A stretch of 64,000 nt of DNA from Podarcis raffonei (taxonomy: Eukaryota; Chordata; Lepidosauria; Squamata; Lacertidae). Where the stretch lies: positions 43,942,501 through 44,006,500 of the forward strand of contig NC_070615.1 of assembly GCF_027172205.1 (NCBI RefSeq), read 5' to 3'. The position numbers were made by a program, and so were the translations under genes. This document shows positions 22,501 to 34,900 of this stretch, piece by piece. The notes under the pieces are model-generated. The model ran no database searches, was not told where the DNA came from, and was given only the letters and a program-made list of their open reading frames with translations. How positions within the stretch are numbered: position 1 is the first letter of the stretch; each line of letters opens with the position of its first letter.

Positions 22501-25500
22501 TATAAATAAAAAATATTATTATTATTATTATTATTAAGACCTGGAGGGAGGGGGCGCCTCTTGGGGGTGGGGGGGTCGTGAGGGTGATGGCGGGGGGAGT
22601 CTCTTCTCCCTCCAAGCTGCTCCTTTGCCTGCCTTTTCGTGGGCCTTGGAAATCCTTCTTGTTCTGCTTTTGGACAAGGCGCTGGTCCGGGTATTTTTTT
22701 AACTAAAAATAAAAAAAATACGTGTTTTGTTATAGAACGGTCTGCGCTGCTGTTTACTAATCGTCAACCTAACGACTCACGGTGCTTTTTTTGATGATCC
22801 ACGTGAGCTGCCTCCCGAAGGGGCTTGCGGTGAAAGGCAGCTTAGAAATGCCGGGAAGAAATCGACGAGGAGAGGAAAGTTGGGGTGGGGTGAATGCATT
22901 CAGTGGGCCCTGTCCTGATGATACTCTTTCCCCGCAACTTTTCACCAAATCACGACATCTGGAAACCTTCCCTAACAGTAGCTAAAAGGTACCAGGCTGC
23001 CTTAGATTCCCCGCTGCGGTTTGAGCATCAGGCAGTTGCATCAGGCAAAGCTGGGGCATGCGTACAAAAAAACGGGGGGGGGGAGACTCTGATATGCCTT
23101 CCACGTGGGAAGGAGGCTGAGGGCTGATTCAGGCACTTGGCTTGCACAAGTACAAGGGAAAGGGGGCGTGGAACTGCCCCTGAACTTTTCCCATTAAATC
23201 ACATAGTCTCCTAAATCTCAAATGTTGAGAATCCAGGTGGTTCTTTTCTATACGACCTTCTGGAAGGCACCTGCCTGACTAGTGCTGTTAGCAGTAGGGT
23301 GCCAAAATAAACGGTAATTTGAGCTTGAAGGGCAAGGACTGTGGCCTGACAGTAGAGCACCTGCTTTGAAAACAGAAGGTCTCTGGTTCATTTCTCAGGT
23401 TAGGGCTGGGAATATTGGTGCAGGCAACACTGAGCTCAGGCTGAGTCTGGCTCAGTATATGGCTGCTTTCTTTGTTCATGTCTTATAGAAAGGACCAAAC
23501 TTCACTGAACCAGCTTTCACTGAGCCTTACCGCAGAATGTTCCAGGTTCAATCCCTTCCATTTCAAAAAGTTGTTGTTGTTCTTGCTCCCTGCCATCTCC
23601 CAAGGTGGTGGTTGTTTTGTTGTTGTTGTATTTATTAAATCTGTTAGTCACTTTATCTTGCCCAAGGTAACCCAAAGCAACTTGCAGCCAAAGAAACAAA
23701 CAAAACCCCACATAGATACATTAAAACAGTGTGTGTTTGTTTTACATTAAAAAACATCCCACACACTTCTAAAAGGCCACAGATAGTTTAAGGCCAAAGG
23801 CTTAATTATTTAAAAAAAGTTTCTGCCTGGCATCTAAAGATATATAAAGATGGTGCCAGATGAGCTTTCCTGGGGAGAGCATTCTACAAATGGGAAGCCA
23901 CCTCGGAAAAAGCCCGTTATTGTGTTGCTGCCCTCCAGATCTCTCATGGAAGGGCCTCAGATAGAAGAGCCCCCTGTCTGCAACCCTAGAGACCTGCTGC
24001 CAGTCAGTGTAGATAATAGTGAGGTCAATGGTCTGACTTGGTACAGTGGTACCTCAGGTTACATACGCTTCAGGTTACAGACTCCGCTAACCCAGAAATA
24101 GTACCTCGGGTTAAGAACTTTGCTTCAGGATGAGAACAGAAATCGCATGGTGGTGGCAGCGGGAGGCCCCATTAGCTAAAGTGGTACCTCAGGTTAAGAA
24201 CAGTTTCAGGTTAATAACAGACATCCAGAACAAATTAAGTTCTTAACCCGAGGTACCACTGTATAAGGTAGCTTCCCGTGTTTGATCCAGTAGTGCTGCT
24301 CTTCCGAGTTTTTCTGATCATTTACCTGCAACCTTGTGTAATATACTCCATAAACACTTTCCAAAAGCCTCTGTATGAAATTGCAGGCCAAAAGCTAACA
24401 GCAAGACTTTTAAAAAAGGAAACCCTCTGGATAGTCCTCACCTAGAGAGAGGAGTGGAGGTCAAGATAGGAGCCCCTGAGAGGTTGAGGGCGTTGAGTCT
24501 AATCAATATATAATTATAGTCCTTTTGAGAAGAGCTCAAAGCAGGCTGCACATAATAGATTTGTCCTTACATCAGAGCTGGGGAACCTCCATTATTTAGA
24601 CTACAACTCCCACCATCCCTTTCCATTGACCAAGTTGGCTGGATTGATGAGAGTTCTCCAGTGACATCTGGAGAACCACAGGTCCCCCAACCCAACCTTT
24701 TGAGTAAGCCTGTGTTGTTTTCCCCATGAGAAGAACAGATTGAACAAGGGAAGCCAGTGGACACTTGGCTAGATTAGGGGCTTGTTTTGTACTGGAGGCT
24801 ACCAGCTCGTGCCTTTCATTCTTAACCACCAGCAGCAGCAGCAGCAGCTGAGGAAGGAAACAGAAGCAGTCATCTTGCTTTGATGAGTGCTGATGCTAAT
24901 TTGTGTGTGTGTGTGTGTCAGTTTCGGTGAATTGATGCAGAGCTTATTGTACGTCATTTCTGAATGAAGGTTATCATGGCTATTGTGCATTTAGCTAAAT
25001 TGGTTGGTTAAAAACGACAGCGTCCCTAATTCTTCAGAAGGGAAAGGTGTATATATGAAGTTGAAAATTCTGCCCGTCTGAAGCGGTGGCACAGAGCCAG
25101 GAGGAGGAGACTGCAATAGACAGAGAAAAGAAACTGATAGCTTGGCTTTCGCCAGACCTTTTTTAGTGAAGATGGAGGCATGACTGAGCTTGTTGCTGCC
25201 TCTCCCCCCCCCCCCCCAGTGGAGAGGCTGCCTTGCCGCTGCATATTCAGCACATGACTGGTTGCTTGCATGAACAGGAGAGGAAGAACGAGCAAGTCGC
25301 GAAGCTGCACCACACCCAGTTTGAACTATTTCCAAGGGATTTTGCCAGGATGTCTTTCCTGAATGCTAGCTTTTCCATAATCAGGGTTTCCTAGTGGTGG
25401 CTCTTGGATTCTCTGCCTCGCTGGATCTACAAAAGGAGCACGATGAGGTTTGCCACTGAAGCATGATGACATCCTGAAAGAAAAGGAAGCTGCAATACCC

Positions 25501-28500
25501 GGTGCTCTCTCAGTGCAGCAGATCTGGCCAAAAGTACAAGAGAAAAGCATAGTTCAAAAAACGTCAAGGCAGGAGATGGCTAGGCTACAAACACTGAGCA
25601 CTGGGGTGCTGGATTTTGAAACAACAGAAGTGTTTCAGGAATTGCTCTGTTGGGTTGGATCAAAGGTCCAAATTATCCAGTCTTCTGTTTTCCATAGGGT
25701 ACTTTCCAGACTCCCCATGGAAGTTTACCACTAGGGCTTGAAAGCCACACACACCCTTCTTGTTTGTTCCTGGTTCCCTGGTATTCTGTGTTAAATTGCT
25801 TCTGAACATGGAGGATCTATTCAGCTAAGAACCATTGGTTGAGCCAAGTTCTTTGCATTTGATTGTTTTCAAAGCCACAGAGCATCTTGCGGTAGCAACT
25901 TCCATGTGCGTTGGAGGATGCAGCTCCCAAATGTTTGTTTGTTTGTTTGTTTTAAAAGCAACTTAAGTGTCAGGGTTGTGTGACAGACAAACAGGCTTGC
26001 GTTAACCAGTTAGCAGGAAGAGGCTTTGTGCGGCCAGTTGGAATTAAATTAATGAAGCTTCGCCCAACGCGACGGATGTCTTTCTCTGGGTCAGGAATAG
26101 TCAACATGGTTCCAGATGCTGTAAAACTGCATCTCCCTCCATTCCTGGCCATGCTGGCTGGACAGCTCCACCTCCAAACAAAAAAGATAGTGGCAGAGAG
26201 GAGGTGTTTGTTTCCCCTAACCTCACATTTTTAGATTAACCTCCTTGCATTGCTCCCGCCCCCTCAGCTCTCTTTGCAATTGTTTTGGTTTGGGCTTTGT
26301 GTCTTTCCCCATTTTTTTTGTTTTAAATCCAGTTCCCACTGTTTGTCCGTTGTAGGCAGATTTGCTGTCATGAGCACAATCTTGAATTCTACCTCACATT
26401 AGAATTCCCTGTTTCACATGGGTCTACTCAGATGTAAGCCCCACTGGGTTTAATGGTATTATTCCCAAATAAGTATTCAGAGGATTCCACCCCCACCCAC
26501 CTCTCCAACTAACAGAATAGTGCGGCTATTCTTTTTGTTCCTTTTTGACTTTGGTGTGCTAAATACAGTGGTATCTCTGGTTACATACGCTTCAGGTTAC
26601 AGACTCCGCTATCCCAGAAATAGTGCTTCAGGTTAAGAACTTTGCTTCAGGATGAGAACAGAAATTGTGCTCCGGCGGCGCGGCGACAGCAGGAGGCCCC
26701 ATAAGCTAAAGTGGTGCTTCAGGTTAAGAACAGTTTCAGGTTAAGAACGGACCTCCGGAACGAATTAAGTACTTAACCTAAGGTACCACTGTACATGCAC
26801 ACAGTGGAAGCTGAGTTGGAGAGTTTGCTTATAATCCATTTACTTTTATCAAATACTATACTGCTTTTTCCACCTACATAGAGCAAGCACAGGGAACTTT
26901 TGTCCATCCAGATGTTGGGATCCAGCTGTTGCCATGCTGGCTTGGGCTGGTGGGAATCGTAGTCTAACAACATCTGGAAGGGGCCCCTATTCCCCTTCCA
27001 GAGCTACAGTTCCCAGCATTCCCTGGGAAGAGGGATTGACAGTTAAACCATCCCAGAAGCTGTATTTTGTCTGAAGGGAATAGAGGTCTTCTAACATCTC
27101 TCAGCAGCCTTAACAAACTACAGTTCCCAGTTGCCAAGAATGTTGTTTTTGTTTCAAACATTGCAGATTGTGGACAGAATGGACTGTTTCAAGAAGTGGC
27201 AGAAAGATATATCGAGATTTGTCTGGCAGGGCAAAAAGCCCAGAATAAAATTTAAGATATTAACTGATGCAAAAGAAAGAGGGGGGTTTGCCCTGCCAGA
27301 CTTAAAACTTTACTATGAAGCAGCAGCTTTTTGCTGGTTGAAAGACTGGCTACTTCTTGAGAACACAGACATTTTGGACCTAGAAGGGTTCAATAATAGA
27401 TTTGGTTGGCATGCATATATATGGTATGACAAGGTAAAAATTCATAAAAGCTTCAAAAACCATATTGTTAGGAAAGCATTATATAATGTTTGGATTCGCT
27501 ATAAAGATTTGTTGGAAAATAAAACCCCTAGGTGGCTGTCACCAATGGAGGCTAAGGAAGTTAAAAAACTTAATATGGAATCTAAGTGGCCAAAATATTG
27601 GGAAATTGTAGAACAAGAAGGTGGAAATGTGAAACTACAGAGTTATGAGAAAATGAAGTTTAAAGTAAGAGATTGGCTACATTATTATCAGATAAATGAA
27701 GTCTTCAAACAGGACAGGAAAATCGGCTTCCAGGTGGAGAAGTCAAAGTTAGAAACAGAATTGTTAGAACCCAATACGAAGAACCTGTCTAGAATGTATA
27801 ACTTGCTGCTGAAATGGAATACACAGGATGAAATGGTTAAATCAGCTATGATTAAATGGGCACAGGACATTGGTCATGACATTATGTTTGCTGACTGGGA
27901 ACAGTTATGGACCACCGGTATAAAATTTACGGCATGTAATGCCTTAAGAGAGAATATTATGAAAATGATCTATAGGTGGTACATGACCCCAGTCAAGCTT
28001 GCAAAAATTTATCATTTGCCCAATAATAAATGTTGGAAATGTAATGAAACTGAAGGTACTTTCTATCACCTTTGGTGGACGTGCCCAAGGATTAAGGCCT
28101 TCTGGGAAATGATATATAATGAAATTAAGAAGGTGCTTAAGTGTACCTTTCACAAAAAACCAGAGGCTTTTCTCCTGGGCATGGTAGGCCAATTGGTGTC
28201 AAAGAAAGATAGGATGTTTTTTATGTATGCTACAGCAGCAGCAAGAGTTCTACTAGCAAAGTATTGGAAGACACAAGAACTACCCACACTGGAAGAGTGG
28301 CAGACGAAGGTGATTGAGTATATGGGACTAGCAGAGATGACGAGCAGAATCCGTGACCAAGGGAAAGAGACGGCGGAAGAAGATTGGAAGAAATTTAAAC
28401 TTTATCTTAAAAATTCTTGTAAAATTATTGAGTGTTAAAATGTCATGGGTAAAGCATAACAGATTTGCAGCGATAAATGATTGGATAGGAAAGAAAGAGG

Positions 28501-31500
28501 TTACAGAAAGGAACTAATAAGTAATTGGGACCAGGGGTTGCTGAAAAAAAGTTCAAAACAGGGATGCAGAAAAGGGAGGCATGGGGAAGTCGCTGAAATT
28601 GGGTACATGAAAATTTTTTTGAAATTATACATGTTTATATGTTTGTTTGTTTGTGTTTGTCTTTTGTATTGTTTTATATTATACGTTGAAAAACCAATAA
28701 AAATTTTATTTAAAAAAAAAACTACAGTTCCCAGGATTCTTTGGGGGAAGCTGTGACTGTTCCAAGTGGTATGACACAGCTTTAAATGTGGCGTTGCACA
28801 TGCAGCCTGACTGTATGGAACAGCTGTGGGATTTGTAGTTGGCCTGCAGCCCAGGGCATGAGTCAGGCAGTGAGGGGAAGACCGAGATGCTGTGACTTCC
28901 AATCCTACAGGAAGGCTGTGGACAAGCCAAGTGGGGGGCAGTCATGGCTTAGAATTCCATGCTGAGCAATGGGTTGAGCGGTGATATGTCCAGGATGAGA
29001 TGGAAAGGACCCCTTTGACTTCCTCCTGGGAAGAATGACATGGTTTGTAGGGATGGTAGAAGGTTTTAAAGAACCAGGAACGCTGGGACTTGCCAATTGA
29101 AGAGTTCTCCAGCCTTTCTTTGGTTTGAGCTTTCTCTCCCCTCAAGCCAGCCTTCCTCATACAGTCATGCCTCTTGTTACGTTTCCTTCATGATAGGTTT
29201 TTTCAGGTTGCGTCCCACGGTGACCCGGAAGTACCGGAAAGGGTTACTTCCGGGTTTCACCACTCGTGCATGCACAGACGTGCAAAATGACGTCATGGGC
29301 AGAAGCGGCAAATCGCGACCCGCGCATGCGCAGATGCAGGTTGTGTTCCTTTCAGGTTGCGAACGGGGCTCCGGAACGGATCCTGTTTGCAACCAGAGGT
29401 ACCACTGTATCGCAGGATTTCTGCCAAGTTACCAATCACTATGAATATATATGTACATGCCTCAAACCCTTCCTCAGCCCCAGCCAACATGGCCAATAGC
29501 CAGGGATGATGGGAGTTGCAGTCCAACATATGGAGGGCACCAGATTGAGAAAGGCTGCCACCTGTGGTTGTATGTGGTTTTTATCCGCTAGATGCTAAAT
29601 GAAGGAACCACCAGTTTCCTCATCCTTCATTCTCTGCAGGAAGTCATGTTTTTATATATGTTGGAAGCCACCCAATCAGATGGGCAGCGTACGCTGATGA
29701 TGATGATTGGCTGCTGGGACATTCTAGGGCATTAGTCGTGCTGGCTGGTGCTGAAGAAGAGTTGGAGTCCACCTTTTTTCGTTGCACAAGGCTGGCAACT
29801 GGCAGAAGAGGCAGGACACTGGACTGCCTAGATGTTTTGGTCTGGTCTTGCTTGGTTGACTGCAATAAGCCAAGAGCGAAGAGACGAGGACAACAGCGGC
29901 TGTCTGAAGTCATGTTATTATTTATTATTTTATTGTTTGCTATTTGTTAAATTTGCATACTGCCCTATACCAGCAGGTCTCAAATCCCTAAACTGGCTCT
30001 TTCCTCGCAGGTAGGAAAGGAGGCCACAAGGGCCGGGCACGGCAGTACACAAGCCCTGAGGAGATTGACGCTCAGCTCCAAGCAGAGAAACAGAAGGCCA
30101 AGGTAAGTGTGTGTCTGCTTCCGTTTTCACAGGACCGGGGTAGCAATAGCAGGCACCAGTTGAACTGTGAGATGGGAAGTTGCCTGGTTCACCCTTTCCT
30201 TTGACACAGGCACACGAGTTCTTCTCTCAGCCCTCCCATCTGCAAAAACGGGGATTTAGAAAAAGGAATTCTACATTTTTCATATTGAGAGTGTCACGGT
30301 CCAGTTCACAGGCGATCAAAGTCCCGGCTGGGGATGTCAGGACCTGGGGCAAGATGGCGGGATGGGAGCAGGAACAGGAGTCCAGGAGTCAGGAAATCAA
30401 GGGTCTGAGGATCAAGGAAGCAAGGAGTCATCGAGCCAAACACAGCAAGGCAGGGAACATGTTGCTATGGCAAAGAGCCTAAGGGAAATGCAGACCTTAT
30501 ATCCCTTCCCGGCTCTTGCCACCAGGTGCTGTGAGTTACCAATCGGCCTCACCTGTGCAGCCGCGCCTTGCCTCTTCAGAACAAACTTAGGAAGGCCCCA
30601 GTCCTGCAGAGTCCTACTGGTCACAAGGCCTGGCTCCTGCACATACTCCTGGCAGAGAGAAGATCATTTAACCTTAACGTTGGGCAAAGGCTTGCAACCT
30701 ATTTATTAGCATTGACCTTTTACCTTTACTCCAAGGAGATGCTGAGGATAGGTACTTTGTTCATCCTTATACTACCTTTGCTGGTACATTTCCCGGGAAA
30801 ATCAGAGTACAGCACACTAGAATCGAGTGTCTGTCTCCAGGTCACCCTGTGAGCTTTGTGGCTGAGTGGGAATTTGAACCGATGTTTCCTCAGACCAACT
30901 TTCTCACTACTACAACACACTAGCTCTCAAATGCTTAATTATTGCTTACAGAATCCAATGAATTTGGGCCACCTCTGAGAGGACACTTCCGTCATTTCCC
31001 TGTCCTCCTTTGCACATGTCCATACCTCTGGGACAGAACATGATGTAAAAAAATAAAATAGAACTATTAGATCTATAGTCCACTCTCCTTTGTCAGGAGT
31101 TCAGGGCAGCATAAATGGATCCCCCCGTTTCATCCTCACAACAGCCCTGACAGGCAGGTTAGGTTTAGAGGAGGCGGTTGTCCAGATCATCCAGTGAGTT
31201 TCATGGATGAAGAGCAGTTCAAGGAGCAGTCCTGCTCGCACTGTAACTTCTACTCTGTGATTGCCCTGCACGGATAATGCTCTTCACTTCCACAGGAGGA
31301 GGAGGAAGCAGAGGAAGGCGGCGATGGGGCAACAGGAGAACCCAAAAAGAAGGAGAAATCGCTGGATTCAGACGATAGCGAAGAGGAGGAGGAGGACGAT
31401 GAAGACTACCAGGTACTAACGAGATGTCCCGTGGAAGGATGCTCAGTTTGTGTTAATCCCTGAAATTCAGGTCATTTCTCATCCAGTTGATTGCTGCCAG

Positions 31501-31918
31501 ATTATTCACCCTGGAGGGCTGGTTTTCTTCCAGAGGAGCTCTTACAGGGCTGAATGTGGCCCTCTAGATATTTCTGTGTAGCCCTTAGGACTCCCCCAAA
31601 GCCATGCCCCCTCCCCTTTGCCAACCCTGGGACATGCCCTCAAACTGCGGCGAGAGAAAGGGAGAGGTGTACTGCGAGAAGCCAAGTTACAGGGAACGAG
31701 GCAGAGGGCCTTCTCGGTAGTGGCACCCGCCCTGTGGAACGCCCTCCCACCAGATGTCAAAGAGAAGAACAACTACCAGACTTTTAGAAGACATCTGAAG
31801 GCAGCCCTGTTTAGGGAAGCTTTTAATGTTTAATAGATTATTGTATTTTAATTTTCTGTTGGAAGCTGCCCAGAGTGGCTGGGGAAACCCAGCCAGATGG
31901 GCAGGGTATAAATAATAA

Positions 31919-31995
<77 letters not shown>

Positions 31996-34900
31996 TATTA
32001 TCATTATCACACACCGCCATAAGCTTTTACATGTTGTTTGTTCCGCCCACCTGAAGTTGTCGCTGCTCATGTTCTTCTCTCATCTTCTTCTGTTCCAGCC
32101 AAAGCACAAAGGTGTGGAAGGCATGATAGACATAGAGAATCCCAACCGCGTTGCACAGACAGCCAAAAAAGTAACTCAGATAGATATGGAGAGCCCCAGG
32201 GAATTGTCGCGGAGAGAACGGTAAGGTGTTTTCCTCCCCTCTGGCGTGTGGGATTCTCAGAGAAGTGTTGCTCGGGGGGGAGGGTGTAGAAGTCTGGGAG
32301 CCTGTGGTTCCCTGCTCCCTATTTTGGGAACCTGCAGACTGTCAAGGGACAATAACAGGCCTCTCCCAGAGCAAAGGGAGGATAAATTGTGTTTTGACGC
32401 CCTTCCGCATGCCAGCGCAGCTGTGCTGAGCGAAGCAGCCCTGAGTAGTCACCTCTTGACCAACCGATACACTGCAGACATAGTGCATTCACCGTCTTAG
32501 TAGATCACGTAGATCTTAGTAGATCCTCGCCTTTCTGCATATGTGCCTTTAGCAGAGGCTGCCAGAGAGGAATTGAGTTGGGAATACAGTGACCTGCAAA
32601 ATACAAGACACTGGAGAGATTGGGGAGCAACAGGAAGGCACTAGTTGCTATCCCAATTATTTGACTTCCTCTTCAGGGGGCAAAACCCAGGGGCGCTGGC
32701 TTCCCAGGGCAAGCACCTCCCCATGTGGAAAGAAGTCAGCAGAGTCGCTGTATGGCTGCTCTGATAGTTACTCTTCAAGATCTCAGGCAGTGAGATGGCT
32801 TTTACTAGAACTACTGCTCCAGAGAGTGGGAGTGGGGGAGGTCCACCAACCCTGTGGACACATCTGGAAACCTGAGAAACCATCATGGGCAGCAATTACC
32901 CAGCTACCCAAGTGCCCCGCAACCCCAGATGCAAACTCTACAACATACTTGGCCCTCCTCCCCCAGCAATTCGGCTTTAAAAAATCTGGGTTTTTGAAGC
33001 TTAAACATCTTCCTGGAAACTGCAGCTGGAGAGAAACGGCCAGGCCAGTCCACCTGCCCCGGCCGCACCTTTGGCTTGCAAAAAGAGAGGCAATAGAAGA
33101 GTTTTCTCGGCTGTGATTTTATGGCATGGGAAGACATTTGGCGGTGGGGGGCCGCCGCCCTCCCCCCCAATGTGCACCACTATTAGGCTTGAAAGATTCT
33201 TTACGTTGAAGCTGCTTTCAAACCTCATTGCCGGGCAAGCAGGGTGGCAGCCGGGGAAGGTGGGATTAACCTTTCTCCACCCCACCATGTCCACCTCCAA
33301 CTCATTTTGGTTTGGAAAAACAGCAAGGCCAATTGCGGGGGGCTGGGGGTACCAGAGGTGTCTGTGGCAACCTGCACATAAGAGACCGAAGCTGCGATTT
33401 CTGCATGCAGAGGAGGAGCTGTACCCTCTATCTAGTGTTGAAATCCACAGAGTAGCCTCTCCTCTGAATGCTGTTCAGGTGGGGAAGCAGGGCAGGTAGA
33501 GGGACATAAAAGTGTAACCCATCTGCCTTATTGCAGGGCAGATTTGAGGGTAAACCATATGCAGAACGAGTCTGCCCCTGTGGCTTGATGGAGGTAGAAA
33601 TTGTCTCTCATGCCTTGTTACGCTGCCATTCCTACGGGGATATACGCTCTGTATTTATTACCCCTGCTATGCAAAAATCTCCAATGAATGCGAACTTCAG
33701 TGTCTAGAGCAGGGGTGTCAAACTCAAATTCATCGGGGGCCGCATCAGCAGTTTGGTCACCCTCAAAGGGCCGGTTGTATCTGTAGGACTATGTGTCCAC
33801 TCTTTATTACCTCCCCACCCCAACCCAGTGGATCTAGCAACCTCATCCATAAAGTGCTGGCAAGGTGATACCATTGTTCTGCAGTATTATATTTTTTGTT
33901 TGCATAGTCCTACAATGTGTTTTTAATCTTATAAAGCAAAAGTGTACACTCAGCATCTCTTAAACCAACCCGCTTTTAAGTGTAACCTGAGCATGCACCA
34001 TGTTGCTGAAGAATACACATAATGCACTGGTGGTATCAGTCCAGCAATTTCCTACAAAGCCTCAGCAAATTGGAAACATAGGTGAAGGACGAACGAGAAA
34101 CTGGCCAGTATTGCCCCCATGGACCTGCAGAGCACCTTCACTTATAGCCAGTTATGGCCATGTAAATCCGAGTTGCTAAAATGGGAGATTAAAAGGGCAC
34201 TCCGAGGAGCTTCCAATTTAGCAAAAAGATGCCCTCCTTTCTGCAATTGCGTTCTGCCAAAGGACAAAATGAACCTGCCCATTTTGCCAGGCACAGGGAA
34301 CTTCAGCCCACCCCGCGTCTCTCGGATCCATTGGGATCGGGTACTTCATCCACCCGCAAGGGAGCTGGCCAAGGCAGAAGCAAGGCGCTCCCCGCCGCCC
34401 CGGCCAAGAGGCTTCCCCAGCCCCTGCAACCGGTCAGGCGGCGGAGGCGGCTGACCCACTCGTGGCTCCCCAAGGTCACTTGCCTGCCGCCGGTCCCGAA
34501 AAAAGGAAGGCTAAGCGGGTCTGCCAGCCCTGACTGCTAAGGACCAAACCCGCCGCCCCTCTGTCCCGCTTTTGGTCTCTCCCGGGAGAAGCGGGAGGCG
34601 GAAATGCGGCTCCTCACCAAGGCTCGCGCGCGCACTCCTCCATCTTGGCTCCCGGCTTCCGTACCTAACGCGCTCGCTCAGCCGGCTGCCGGCATGCGAG
34701 TCACGTGCGCCCCCGCACCTCCGCAAGACTCCTCTGAGCGCGGCCATTGGTTGTCCGGCTTCCAGGAGCCGAACCAATAGGAATGAGGAGAAGGGGGGAA
34801 AGAGAGCGACACACTGTAGAAAAAAAAAAGCGAGAATAAAAGGTGAAGGCCGGTGGCGGATACACGGGCCACATGATGAGGTCTGGCGGGCCGGATTCGG

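Noticed and set aside
30290-30620. Possible LTR or other retroelement piece in PDAP1 intron 2
   Set aside because: The text looks repeat-like (CAAGATGGCGGGATGGGAGC and repeated AGGAGTCAGGA), but I could find no terminal repeats or target duplication.
31838-32070. Frames rich in Asp, Asn, Ile or Met runs
   Set aside because: Translations of the (ATT)n(ATC)n microsatellite.
32589-33499. Frames of 142-175 codons in a PDAP1 intron
   Set aside because: No recognisable domain, no splice logic, and located inside an intron of a complete gene model. The sequence may be an unclassified repeat.
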